A stretch of DNA of 64,000 bases from Pseudomonadota bacterium (GCA_963204815.1 CAUJHQ010000061.1:1-64000); one strand, 5' to 3'. Positions 37,030-46,655 are shown, counted from the stretch's first letter. Numbers and translations: made by a program. Notes: generated from the letters alone by a model not told the origin.

Positions 37030-38292
37030 ATGGACTTCCATCTGCCCGCCGAGATCACCGCCAAGCTGGCCGAGATCGACGCCTTCATCGAAGCCGAGAT
37101 CAAGCCGCTGGAGCGCGAGAACATGCAGTTCTTCGACCACCGGCGCGAGAACGCCCGCACCGACTGGGAGAACGACGGCCGCCCGCGCGCCGAGTGGCGC
37201 GCGCTGATCAGCGAGATGGAACGCCGCGCCGACAAGGCCGGCCACCTGCGCCTGGGCCTGCCCAGGAGCTGCGGTGGCCAGGCGGCGTCGAACCTGATGA
37301 TCGCCGCCATCCGCGAGCACCTGGCCGCCAAGGGCCTGGGCCTGCACAACGACCTGCAGGACGAGAGCTCCATCGTCGGCAACTTCCCGATCATCCCCGT
37401 GCTCGACGCCTACGGCACGCCGGACCAGAAGAAGTACATCGAGGGCATGATCAGCGGCAAGATGCACCTGAGCTTCGCGCTCACCGAGCCCGGCCACGGC
37501 AGCGACGCGACCTGGCTCGAAACCACCGGCGTGCGCGCGACCGACGGCTCGGGCGACTGGGTCCTGAACGGCATGAAGCGCTGGAACAGCCAGGTCGCGC
37601 GCGCGCACGGCAACCTGGTCTTCGCGCGCACGTCGGGCAAGCCGGGCGACGCGAAGGGCATCACCGCGTTCATCGTGCCGACCGACGCCGCCGGCCACAA
37701 GGTGCTCTACAACCACTGGACGTTCAACATGCCGAGCGACCACGCGGAAACCGAGCTGAAGAACGTGCGCGTGCCCGACAGCGCCATCCTGCACAAGGAA
37801 GGCGAGGGCCTGATGGTGGCGCAGCGCTTCGTGCACGAGAACCGCATCCGCCAGGCGGCGGCGAGCGCCGGCGCCGCGCGCTACTGCATCACCGAGGCGG
37901 CGAAGTACGCACGCTCGCGCATCGCCTTCGGCGAGCCGCTGTCGAAGAAGCAGGCGATCCAGTTCCCGCTCGTCGAGCTCTATGCCGAATGCGAGATGGT
38001 GCGCAACTACATTTTCCGCACCGCCTGGCAGATGGACCGCCAGGACCCGCTGGAGATCAGCGACATGGTCTCGATCTGCAACTTCCGCGCGAACCGCCTG
38101 TGCTGCGACGCCGCCGACCGCGCGATGCAGACCCACGGCGGCATCGGCTACAGCCGCGCGATGCCGTTCGAGCACATCTACCGCCACCACCGCCGCTACC
38201 GCATCACCGAGGGCTCGGAAGAGGTGCAGATGCGCCGTGTCGCGCAGTACCTGTTCGGCTTCGGCGGCAAGAAGGCGAACGCGAGCGCATGA
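37030..38292 (+). CDS. acyl-CoA dehydrogenase (ACAD10/11-like)
   Basis: 420 aa; FALTEPGHGSDATWLETTGV, GGIGYSRAMPFEHIYRHHRRYRITEGSEEVQ. Confidence 0.92.
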   Translation: MDFHLPAEITAKLAEIDAFIEAEIKPLERENMQFFDHRRENARTDWENDGRPRAEWRALISEMERRADKAGHLRLGLPRSCGGQAASNLMIAAIREHLAAKGLGLHNDLQDESSIVGNFPIIPVLDAYGTPDQKKYIEGMISGKMHLSFALTEPGHGSDATWLETTGVRATDGSGDWVLNGMKRWNSQVARAHGNLVFARTSGKPGDAKGITAFIVPTDAAGHKVLYNHWTFNMPSDHAETELKNVRVPDSAILHKEGEGLMVAQRFVHENRIRQAAASAGAARYCITEAAKYARSRIAFGEPLSKKQAIQFPLVELYAECEMVRNYIFRTAWQMDRQDPLEISDMVSICNFRANRLCCDAADRAMQTHGGIGYSRAMPFEHIYRHHRRYRITEGSEEVQMRRVAQYLFGFGGKKANASA

Positions 38293-39338
38293 GCATCGGC
38301 AGAGCCGGGGGCGACATCGATTTCGATGTCGCGGCGCTGGACGCCTACTTGCGCGACTCGCTCGCGCTGGGTGCCGCGCCGCTGGATGTGCGGCGCACCG
38401 AAGGCGGCATGTCCAACCCCACCTACTTCCTGGCGAAGGGCGGCTGGCAGGCCGTGCTGCGCAAGCAGCCGGGCGGCGTGGTCATGCCCTCGGCGCACGC
38501 CATCGACCGCGAGTGGCGCGTGCTCAGCGCGTTGCGCGGCACGGCGGTCCCGGTGCCGGCGCCGCTGCACTACTGTGCCGACCGGACGGTGCTGGGCACG
38601 CCGTTCTACCTGATGGAGAAGCTCGACGGCCGGGTGTTCCACGAGTTCGCCACGCCCGGGCTCGCGCGCGCCGAACGCACGGCGCTGTACGAATCGATGG
38701 TGGCCACCATGGCCGCCATCCACCGCCTGGACGTCGGCGCGCTCGGGCTGGCCGACTACGGCCGCGCCGGCAACTACTTCGCGCGCCAGCTGAAGCGCTG
38801 GTCGGAACAGTGGGCGAAGTTCCGCCGCGACGACGCCGACAACCCGGCGCTCGACCGCGTCGTCGCCTGGCTCGCCGAACGCGTGCCCGCGAGCGAACTG
38901 CAGTCGCTGTGCCACGGCGACTTCCGCATCGGCAACGTGATGTTCCACGCCACCGAGCCGCGCGTCATCGGCGTGCTCGACTGGGAACTCTCGACGCTCG
39001 GCCACCCGCTGGTCGACGTCGCCTTCAACAGCCAGGCCTGGCGCATGGCACCCGACGAGAACGGCGGCCTGCTCGGCCTGCCGCTGACCGAACTCGGCAT
39101 CCCGACCGAAGACGACTACCTCGAGCGCTACTACGCGCTCGCGGGGTCCACCGAACGCATGACCACATTCCACCAGGTGTTCGCGATGTTCCGCGGTGCC
39201 GTCGGCAGCGCCGGCGTTGCCGTGCGCGGCGAACAGGGCAACGGTTTCCTGCCGGACGCCGCACGCATCGGCCGCAAGCTGGCGCTGGCCTATGCCGGCC
39301 GCGGCCTGGCGTTGATCGAAGCGCGGGGCGACCGATGA
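38289..39338 (+). CDS. APH-family phosphotransferase (ACAD10/11 N-terminal / LvaA-like)
   Basis: EGGMSNPTYFL, LCHGDFRIGNVMFH, GVLDWELSTLGHPLVDVAF; ATGA overlap with ACAD. Confidence 0.9.
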   Translation: MSIGRAGGDIDFDVAALDAYLRDSLALGAAPLDVRRTEGGMSNPTYFLAKGGWQAVLRKQPGGVVMPSAHAIDREWRVLSALRGTAVPVPAPLHYCADRTVLGTPFYLMEKLDGRVFHEFATPGLARAERTALYESMVATMAAIHRLDVGALGLADYGRAGNYFARQLKRWSEQWAKFRRDDADNPALDRVVAWLAERVPASELQSLCHGDFRIGNVMFHATEPRVIGVLDWELSTLGHPLVDVAFNSQAWRMAPDENGGLLGLPLTELGIPTEDDYLERYYALAGSTERMTTFHQVFAMFRGAVGSAGVAVRGEQGNGFLPDAARIGRKLALAYAGRGLALIEARGDR

Positions 39339-39997
39339 CGCTGGACGACGCGATCCTGCAGCGCCGCTCGGTGCGCGGCTTCCTGGCACAGGAAGTGCCC
39401 GACGCCACGGTCCGCGAGGTGCTGGAACTGGCGCAATGGGCGCCGTCGAACTGCAACGTGCAGCCCTGGGTGCCGCACGTGGTGTCGGGCGCCGCGCTGG
39501 CCACGCTTCGCGACGCGCTCGTCGCCGCGGCGCTGGCGCAGCAGCCCTTCGACCCCGACTGGCCCGCCGACGGCAAGTACCACGGCATCTATCGCGAGCG
39601 CCAGTACGACGCCGCCGCGCGCCTGTACGGCGCGATGGGCGTCGAGCGGCGCGACCTCGAAGGCCGCCACGCCGCCTACCTGCGCAACCACATGTTCTTC
39701 GACGCGCCGCACGCCGTGTTCATCTTCATGCACGCGCCGTTCGACACCCGCGAGGCGACCGACATCGGCATCTACGCGCAGACGCTGATGCTGGCGCTGA
39801 CCTCGCGCGGCATCGGCTCGTGCGCGCAGGGCGCGCTGGGGCTGTACGCCGGCACCGTGCGGCGCCACCTTGGGCTGCCGGACGACCACCGGCTGCTGTT
39901 CGGCATCTCCTTCGGCTACGAAGACACCGGCGTGCGCGCGAACGCCGCGCGCACGGTGCGCGCGCCGCTGGCCGAAGCCGTCCGGTTCCACCGCTGA
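39335..39997 (+). CDS. nitroreductase family protein
   Basis: AILQRRSVRGFLAQEVPDATVREVLELAQWAPSNCNVQPW. Confidence 0.92.
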   Translation: MTLDDAILQRRSVRGFLAQEVPDATVREVLELAQWAPSNCNVQPWVPHVVSGAALATLRDALVAAALAQQPFDPDWPADGKYHGIYRERQYDAAARLYGAMGVERRDLEGRHAAYLRNHMFFDAPHAVFIFMHAPFDTREATDIGIYAQTLMLALTSRGIGSCAQGALGLYAGTVRRHLGLPDDHRLLFGISFGYEDTGVRANAARTVRAPLAEAVRFHR

Positions 39998-39999
39998 CC

Positions 40000-41232
40000 A
40001 TGAGGACCGTGGCCGTGGTCGGCCCGGGCCTGATGGGCCTGGGCATCACGCAGGTGGCCGCCGCGGCCGGCCTGCAGGTGCTGCTGGTGGGGCGCGATGG
40101 CGCGGCCGCCGCTGCCGGGCGCGCGCGCCTGGCCACGCAGCTGCAGCGCCAGGTCGAACGCCGGCGGCTCGACGCCGCCGCCGCCGAAGCGCTGCTCGCG
40201 CGCGTGGTGGCCGTGGCCGACGACGCCGAGCTCGCGCGCTGCGACCTCGCCATCGAATCGGTGGCCGAAGACCGCGCGGCCAAGCTCGGCGTGCTGCGCC
40301 GGCTGCAGGCCGCGCTGCCGGCCGGTGCGCTGATCGCCACCAACACCTCGGGCCTGCCGGTGAGCGGCCTGGCCGGCGCGCTGGCGCGGCCGGAGCGTTT
40401 CCTCGGCCTGCACTTCGTCTCGCCGGTCGAGCGCATGAAGCTCGTCGAGGTGGTGCGCGGCGAACGCACCGCGCCGGCGACGCTGGCCGCGGGCCTGGCG
40501 TTCGTCGAACGGCTCGGCCAGGTGCCGATCGTGGTGCGCGACGGGCCGGGCTTCTTCACCTCGCGCGTCTTCGCCGCCTACCTCGACGAAGCGCTCGCGC
40601 TGGTGGCCGAGGGCGTGGACCCGGTGCTGATCGACGCCGCCGTCACGGCGCACGGCCGCGCCATCGGCCCGCTGGCGGTGCTGGACGACATCTCGCTGGC
40701 GCTGAACCTGCAGCAGATCCGGCAGGCGCGCGCCGACGGCCTGCCGCCCGAGCGCTGCCGCCCGCTGGCCGAGCCGGTGCTCACCGCGATGCTGCTGAAC
40801 GGCCGCGCCGGCCGGCGCCAGGGCGGCGGCTTCTACGACACCGCCGCCGACGGCACGCGCACGCCCTGGCCGGGCCTGGCCGCGCTGTTCCCGCCGGCGG
40901 CGCTGCAGCCCACATCCGGCGGGCTGTGCCTGCGCCTGCGCTGCGCCGAGGCCATGGACGCGCTGCGCTGCCTGGAACACGGCGTGATCGACAGCGCCGA
41001 CGCCGCCGACACCGGCTCGCTGCTCGGCCTGGGTTTCCCGCAGGCCACCGGCGGCCTGCTGCGCTGGGTCGAGCACTTCGGCCTGCCGCGCTTCGTCGAC
41101 ACCTGCGCCGAGTTCGCACGCGAGCACGGCGCCCGCTTCACGCCGTCGCCCTGGCTGCGCGAGCGCGCCGCGCTCGGCCGCGGCCTCGCCGACTGGCGAA
41201 CCCCCACCCCCGAAAGGACGACCACGCCATGA
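40000..41232 (+). CDS. 3-hydroxyacyl-CoA dehydrogenase (NAD-binding + C-terminal domains)
   Basis: VAVVGPGLMGLGITQVAAAAGLQVLLV, IATNTSGLPVS, GLHFVSPVERMKLVEVV, DGPGFFTSRVFAAYLDEA. Confidence 0.92.
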   Translation: MRTVAVVGPGLMGLGITQVAAAAGLQVLLVGRDGAAAAAGRARLATQLQRQVERRRLDAAAAEALLARVVAVADDAELARCDLAIESVAEDRAAKLGVLRRLQAALPAGALIATNTSGLPVSGLAGALARPERFLGLHFVSPVERMKLVEVVRGERTAPATLAAGLAFVERLGQVPIVVRDGPGFFTSRVFAAYLDEALALVAEGVDPVLIDAAVTAHGRAIGPLAVLDDISLALNLQQIRQARADGLPPERCRPLAEPVLTAMLLNGRAGRRQGGGFYDTAADGTRTPWPGLAALFPPAALQPTSGGLCLRLRCAEAMDALRCLEHGVIDSADAADTGSLLGLGFPQATGGLLRWVEHFGLPRFVDTCAEFAREHGARFTPSPWLRERAALGRGLADWRTPTPERTTTP

Positions 41233-42341
41233 CCGGACCCCTCAAGGGCTTTCGCATCGTCGAGCTCGCCGCCATCGGCCCGGTGCCGTTCTGTGGCGCC
41301 TGGCTCGCCGACCTGGGCGCCGACGTCGTGCGCGTCGACCGCCTGCCGGTGCCGGGCCGCGCGCCCGACCAGCCGCCGCGCTTCGACTTCTACAACCGCA
41401 ACAAGCGCTCGGTCGCGTTCGACCTCAAGCAGCCGGCCGGCGTGCAGGCGGTGCTGAAGATGGTGGCCAAGGCCGACGTGCTGCTCGAAGGCTTCCGCCC
41501 CGGCGTCACCGAGCGCCTGGGTCTGGGCCCCGACACCTGCCTGGCCGCGAACCCGCGCCTCGTCTACAGCCGCATGACCGGCTGGGGCCAGGACGGCCCG
41601 CTCGCCACCGAGGCCGGCCACGACATCAACTACCTCGCGCTCACCGGCGCGCTGGCCAGCATGGGCGCGCCCGGCCTGCCGCCGCCGCCACCCCTGAACC
41701 TGGTGGCCGACCTCGGCGGCGGCGCGATGGTGCTGGCCGTCGGCGTGCTGGCGGCGGCGATGGAGGCGCGCAGCTCGGGCCGCGGCCAGGTGGTCGACAG
41801 CGCCATGGTCGACGGCGTGGCGGTGCTGATGTCGGCCTTCCAGGCCTTCCGCCAGCAGGGCACGTGGACGGCCCACCGCGGCGAGAACATCGTCGACGGC
41901 GGCGCACCGTTCTACGGCACCTACGAGACGGCCGACGGCCGCTACGTCGCGGTCGGGGCGATCGAGCCGCAGTTCTACGCCGCGCTGCTGTCCGTGATGG
42001 AACTGGACCCGGCGGCCCTGCCGGACCAGAACGACCGCAGCGCCTGGCCGTCGATGCGCGAGCGCTTCGCCGCCGTCTTCCGCACCCGCCCGCGCGACGC
42101 CTGGGTGGCCGCCGCGGCCGGCCGCGACGCCTGCCTGTCGCCGGTGCTCACCATCGACGAGGCGCCGTCGCACCCGCAGATGGCGGCTCGGCGCAACTTC
42201 ACGCCCTTCGACGGCGTGCTGCACCCGAGCCCGGCGCCGAAGCTGTCGCGCACCCCGGGTTCGCTGCGGCGCGGCGCGCCGGCCGCCGGCGAACACCAGG
42301 CCGAGGTGCTGCGCGACTGGGGTATCGCTGAAAATACCTAA
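41229..42341 (+). CDS. CaiB/BaiF family CoA-transferase, alpha-methylacyl-CoA racemase-like
   Basis: GFRIVELAAIGPVPFCGAWLADLGADVVRVDR, NRNKRSVAFDLK, LVYSRMTGWGQDGPLATEAGHDINYLALTGAL. Confidence 0.92.
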   Translation: MTGPLKGFRIVELAAIGPVPFCGAWLADLGADVVRVDRLPVPGRAPDQPPRFDFYNRNKRSVAFDLKQPAGVQAVLKMVAKADVLLEGFRPGVTERLGLGPDTCLAANPRLVYSRMTGWGQDGPLATEAGHDINYLALTGALASMGAPGLPPPPPLNLVADLGGGAMVLAVGVLAAAMEARSSGRGQVVDSAMVDGVAVLMSAFQAFRQQGTWTAHRGENIVDGGAPFYGTYETADGRYVAVGAIEPQFYAALLSVMELDPAALPDQNDRSAWPSMRERFAAVFRTRPRDAWVAAAAGRDACLSPVLTIDEAPSHPQMAARRNFTPFDGVLHPSPAPKLSRTPGSLRRGAPAAGEHQAEVLRDWGIAENT

Positions 42342-42345
42342 GCAA

Positions 42346-42365
42346 ACCGTACGCTAGCGTAAGGT
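42346..42365. promoter_or_regulatory. operator-like palindrome ACCGTACGCTAGCGTAAGGT
   Basis: 12-bp perfect core TACGCTAGCGTA with flanking ACC/GGT. Confidence 0.65.
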
Positions 42366-42409
42366 ATCATCGACCGCAGGCGGGGCTTCGCCCGCTGGAG
42401 CATTCGACG

Positions 42410-43564
42410 ATGGTACTGACCGAAGATCAAAGAGCCCTGCAGGAGACCGCCCGCCGCTTTGCGCGCGAACGCCTGCTGCCCGACTACCAGAAGCGCGAGA
42501 AGGACGGCGGCCACCTCGACCGCGGCCTCGTCGCCGAGATGGGCCGCCTGGGCCTGCTGGGCGTGGACCTGCCGGAGGAATTCGGTGGCCTCGGCGTGGA
42601 CGCCGTCACCACCGGCCTCATCGCGGAAGAGCTCGCCTATGGCGACTTCAACGTCAGCGCGGTGCCGGTCGGCATCTCGCTGAACGCGGCCATCCTGATC
42701 CGCCACGCGCAGCCCGAGGTGGTGCGCGAGTGGGTGCCGAAGATGACGCGCGGCGAGGCCGTCGTCGCGATCTGCCTGACCGAACCGCGCGGCGGCTCCG
42801 ATGCGAGCAACCTCGCGCTGAAGGCGCGCAAGGACGGTGACCACTACGTCATCAACGGCGAGAAGACCTCGATCACCTTCGCCGACCGCGCCGACGCCTA
42901 CCTGATCTTCGCCCGCACCGGCCGGCCGGAGGAGGGCGCCAAGGGCGTCAGCGCGTTCTTCATCCCGTACGAGGGCACGAAGGGCATCTCGCGCACGAAG
43001 TTCGACGACGTCGGCAGCGCCGTCATCGGCCGCGGCTCGGTCTTCTTCGACGACGTGCGCGTGCCCGCCAGCCACCGCCTAGGCGACGAGGGCAAGGGCT
43101 TCACGCAGGTGATGCAGGGCTTCGACTACAGCCGCGCGCTGATCGGCCTGCAGTGCGTGGGTGCGGCGCAGGCCAGCCTGGACGAGGCCTGGGCCTATGC
43201 CAAGGAGCGCGAAGCCTTCGGCAAGCCGATCGGCCAGTTCCAGGGCGTGAGCTTCCCGCTCGCCGAGGGCGAGTCGCAGATCGAGGCGGTGCGCCAGCTC
43301 TGCTACCACGCGCTGGCGCTGCGCGACGCCGGGCTGCCGCACACGAAGGAAGCCGCCATGTGCAAGTGGATGGGTCCGCGCAACGCGTTCGACGTCATCC
43401 ACCAGTGCCTGCTGACCTTCGGCCACTACGGCTGGAGCAAGGACCTGCCGCACCAGCAGCGCATGCGCGACGTGATGGGCCTGGAGATCGGCGACGGCAC
43501 GGCGCAGATCATGAAGCTCATCATCGCGCGCGAACGCATCGGCCGCGCGGCGGTGCAGTACTGA
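42410..43564 (+). CDS. acyl-CoA dehydrogenase, cyclohexanecarboxyl-CoA dehydrogenase (AliB)-like
   Basis: AICLTEPRGGSDASNLALKA, FGHYGWSKDLPHQQRMRDVMGLEIGDGTAQIMK. Confidence 0.85.
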   Translation: MVLTEDQRALQETARRFARERLLPDYQKREKDGGHLDRGLVAEMGRLGLLGVDLPEEFGGLGVDAVTTGLIAEELAYGDFNVSAVPVGISLNAAILIRHAQPEVVREWVPKMTRGEAVVAICLTEPRGGSDASNLALKARKDGDHYVINGEKTSITFADRADAYLIFARTGRPEEGAKGVSAFFIPYEGTKGISRTKFDDVGSAVIGRGSVFFDDVRVPASHRLGDEGKGFTQVMQGFDYSRALIGLQCVGAAQASLDEAWAYAKEREAFGKPIGQFQGVSFPLAEGESQIEAVRQLCYHALALRDAGLPHTKEAAMCKWMGPRNAFDVIHQCLLTFGHYGWSKDLPHQQRMRDVMGLEIGDGTAQIMKLIIARERIGRAAVQY

Positions 43565-43586
43565 CCTGACCCGGGGGAGCGCGGAC

Positions 43587-44459
43587 ATGCCGTACCAGTC
43601 GATCTACCGCCCCGGCCTCTTCGCCGGCCAGACCCTCATCGTCACCGGCGGCGGCAGCGGCATCGGCCGCTGCACGGCGCACGAACTGGCGTCGCTGGGC
43701 GCGCACGTCGCGCTCGTCGGCCGCAAGATCGAGAAGCTCGAGGCGGTGCGCGCCGAGATCACCGAAGACGGCGGCAGCGCCAGCTGCCACGTCGCCGACA
43801 TCCGCGAAGAGGCGATGGTGGTCCAGGTCATCGAGGACGTGCTGCGCGAGCGCGGCCGCATCGACGGCCTCGTCAACAACGCCGGCGGCCAGTACCGCAC
43901 GGCGATGAAGACGATTTCCACCAAGGGCTTCGAGGCGGTGGTGCGCAGCAACCTCACCGGCGGCTTCATCTTCATGCGGGAAACGTACAACCGCTGGATG
44001 GAAGCGCACGGCGGCGCCATCGTGAACATCATTGCCGACATCTGGGGCGGCTGGCCGGACTACGCCCACTCCGGCGCCGCGCGCGGCGGCATGCTCACGC
44101 TCAGCGAGACGGCGGCCTGCGAATGGGCCACCTCGGGCGTGCGCGTCAACTGCGTCGCGCCGAGCGGCATCGCCAGCAGCGGCTTCGACACCTACACGCC
44201 GGAAGCGAAGGCGAAGATCCTCGAGTTCCCGCCGCACGTGCCGCTGCAGCGCTACGGCACCGAGGCCGAAATCTCGTCGGCCATCGTCTACCTGCTGTCG
44301 CCTGCGGCGTCCTACATCACGGGCTCGTGCGTGCGGGTGGACGGCGGCACGCCGAACTTCAGGCCCACCTACTGGAAGCTGCAGCCGGTGCGCAACAACG
44401 TGCCGTACGAGGGCTTCCACCGCGCCGTGCTGCCCGACCTGCTGACCAAGGGCCTCTGA
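43587..44459 (+). CDS. SDR family protein, dienoyl/enoyl-CoA reductase-like with atypical active site
   Basis: IVTGGGSGIGRCTAHELASLGAHVALVGR, VNNAGGQYR, YAHSGAARGGMLTLSETAACEWA. Confidence 0.85.
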   Translation: MPYQSIYRPGLFAGQTLIVTGGGSGIGRCTAHELASLGAHVALVGRKIEKLEAVRAEITEDGGSASCHVADIREEAMVVQVIEDVLRERGRIDGLVNNAGGQYRTAMKTISTKGFEAVVRSNLTGGFIFMRETYNRWMEAHGGAIVNIIADIWGGWPDYAHSGAARGGMLTLSETAACEWATSGVRVNCVAPSGIASSGFDTYTPEAKAKILEFPPHVPLQRYGTEAEISSAIVYLLSPAASYITGSCVRVDGGTPNFRPTYWKLQPVRNNVPYEGFHRAVLPDLLTKGL

Positions 44460-44464
44460 GCGCC

Positions 44465-45058
44465 ATGCGGCTGACCCTGGTGCGCCACGGCCGACCCGAC
44501 GAGGGTGACACCGCCCGCCCGCACGACCCGCCGTTGCGCGCCGACGGCCGGCGCCAGGCGCAGGCCGTGGCGGCGCTGCTGGCCGGCGAGGGTGTCACGC
44601 GCGTCGTCGCCAGCCCGCTGTTGCGCGCCCACCAGACCGCCTTGCCGCTGGCCGAACGGCTGGGCCTGCCGGTCGACACCGTCGACGGCTGGGCCGAGGC
44701 CGACCGCCACCTCGCGCGCTACCGCAGCACCGAAACCCTGCGCGCGCAGGGCGAGGCCGAGTGGGCGCGCTTCCTCGCCGACCCCGTGCGCTACCTCGGC
44801 GGCGACCCCGAGGCCTTCCGCGCCGCCGTGCTCGGCGCGCTGCAGGTGTCGATCGACGGCGAGCGCGAGGCGCACGTCGCCGTCTTCACGCACGGCATGC
44901 CGATCAACGTGGTCTTGTCCCACGTGCTCGGCCTGTCGAAGATCATCCACTTCCAGCCGGGCTACGGCTCGGTGACGCGGCTGCGCGCCCGCAATGCCGA
45001 ACGCATCGGCGTGGTCAGCGTCAACGAGAGCGGCCACCACCAGCTTCCCCTCACATGA
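44465..45058 (+). CDS. histidine phosphatase family protein (paralog of 7730 gene)
   Basis: LTLVRHGRPDEGD, VFTHGMPINVVLSHVLG. Confidence 0.88.
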   Translation: MRLTLVRHGRPDEGDTARPHDPPLRADGRRQAQAVAALLAGEGVTRVVASPLLRAHQTALPLAERLGLPVDTVDGWAEADRHLARYRSTETLRAQGEAEWARFLADPVRYLGGDPEAFRAAVLGALQVSIDGEREAHVAVFTHGMPINVVLSHVLGLSKIIHFQPGYGSVTRLRARNAERIGVVSVNESGHHQLPLT

Positions 45059-46086
45059 ACCCGATCGGCGACGACACCACCCTGGCCGCCCGCGTGGCCG
45101 ACTACCTGAGCCGCCAGGTCGGCCATGCCGTCACCGTGGGCCGCATCAAGCGCTTCCCGGTCGGTTTCTCCTGGCTGACCTTCGCGGTGCCGGTGTCCGG
45201 CCTGAAGGGGCCGGGCGACGCGCAGGAACTGATCCTGCGCCTGGGCCCCGACTACGGCCTCTTCGCACCCTACAGTGCCGGCCCGCAGGTGATGGCGATG
45301 CAGTCGCTCGAAGGCAGTGCCGTGCCGCTGCCGCGCGCCTTCTGGAGCAGCGACGACCCGGCCATCCTGGGCGCGCCCTTCATGTTCTGCGAGAAGGTCT
45401 CGGGCGATGCCGTCGTGCCCTGGGTGTCGGCCAGCGAGCCGCCGCTGGACGAAGGCTACCGCCGCCGCCTGGGCACCGACTTCATCGACGCGCTGGCGGC
45501 GCTGCACCGCGTGCGCTGGCAGGACAAGCCGATCGCCGCGCTCGCCGACGGCATCACCGCCGAGAACGCCGCGCAACGCAACGTCGAGCTCTACGAACGC
45601 CTGATCGAAGGCTGGGCGATGCGGCCCTACCCGCTGGCCGAGTGGGGCATCCGTTGGCTCAAGCGCCACAACCCGGTGGCGCCGCGCGTGACCATCGTGC
45701 ACGGCGACTACCGCACCGGCAACTTCCTGGAGCAGGGCGGCCACATCACGTCCATCCTCGACTGGGAACTCGTGCACCTGGGCGATCCGCACGAGGACCT
45801 GGCCTGGGTCAGCCTGCCGATGTACATGGGCGGCAGCAAGTACCTGTGCCGGCTCTGCGAGCCCGAGTGGTTCTACGAGCGTTACGCCGAGCAGTCGGGT
45901 ATCGCCGTCTCGATGGCGTCGGTGCGCTACTACCAGGTGTTCTCGCTGCTCAAGCTGGCGGCCACCCACATGGCGGCGGCGCGCTGCTTCGAGGAAGGCC
46001 GCTTCAACGACATGCGCATGCCGGCGATGGGCAGCCAGATCGCCACCTGCCTGCGCCAGATGGACAAGCTCATCGAGGCCGCCTAG
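45055..46086 (+). CDS. APH-family phosphotransferase (LvaA-like)
   Basis: IVHGDYRTGNFLEQGGHITSILDWELVHLGDPHEDLAWV; ATGA overlap with phosphatase. Confidence 0.88.
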   Translation: MNPIGDDTTLAARVADYLSRQVGHAVTVGRIKRFPVGFSWLTFAVPVSGLKGPGDAQELILRLGPDYGLFAPYSAGPQVMAMQSLEGSAVPLPRAFWSSDDPAILGAPFMFCEKVSGDAVVPWVSASEPPLDEGYRRRLGTDFIDALAALHRVRWQDKPIAALADGITAENAAQRNVELYERLIEGWAMRPYPLAEWGIRWLKRHNPVAPRVTIVHGDYRTGNFLEQGGHITSILDWELVHLGDPHEDLAWVSLPMYMGGSKYLCRLCEPEWFYERYAEQSGIAVSMASVRYYQVFSLLKLAATHMAAARCFEEGRFNDMRMPAMGSQIATCLRQMDKLIEAA

Positions 46087-46095
46087 ACCATCGCC

Positions 46096-46542
46096 ATGAA
46101 CAACTCATTCACCCGCCTGATCGACGGCATGTGCGCCACGCTGCGTGCCGAGGTGCTGACCCGCCTGGACGACGAATTCGCGCGTGGCCAGGTCTTCGGC
46201 GTCATCAACCTGCTGAACACCTTCAAGGTGCGCGCCGACTGGTCGGCGGGCTTCCTGATGCAGCAGCTGGCCGCCCAGCAGGAGGCCTTCGACGCGCTGG
46301 CGAAGCTGCCCGGCGCGCCGGCGCTGCCGCAGGCGCCCCTGCCGCCGGTAACGCCGATCGCCGAGCTGCTGGCGCGGCGCGACGAGGGCAACCGCGCCAT
46401 CGTCGAGCTGCTGCACGCCGAGACGCTGCCCGAGGGCGCCGAAGCCGTGCTGCGCCGCGCCATGCGCGCCGAGGTCGACCTCGAACTGAAGAACTCGCCA
46501 CGGCCGCTGTTCGCCGAAATGTCGAGCGGCCGAGAGGGTTGA
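46096..46542 (+). CDS. hypothetical protein, possible LvaB/DUF6285-like partner of upstream phosphotransferase
   Basis: 148 aa ORF 9 nt after phosphotransferase stop; EVLTRLDDEFARGQVFGVINLLNTFKVRADW. Confidence 0.7.
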   Translation: MNNSFTRLIDGMCATLRAEVLTRLDDEFARGQVFGVINLLNTFKVRADWSAGFLMQQLAAQQEAFDALAKLPGAPALPQAPLPPVTPIAELLARRDEGNRAIVELLHAETLPEGAEAVLRRAMRAEVDLELKNSPRPLFAEMSSGREG

Positions 46543-46655
46543 AGCCCGCCCGCCGTGTGTGCGCTGCCGTCACAGCTGCCGTGAAGTCAGCGCCAGCGGG
46601 CCCGCCATCGGGGTCGCCCCCGTTGACAGCCTCGTTCCACGCGTTAGTCTTCCAT

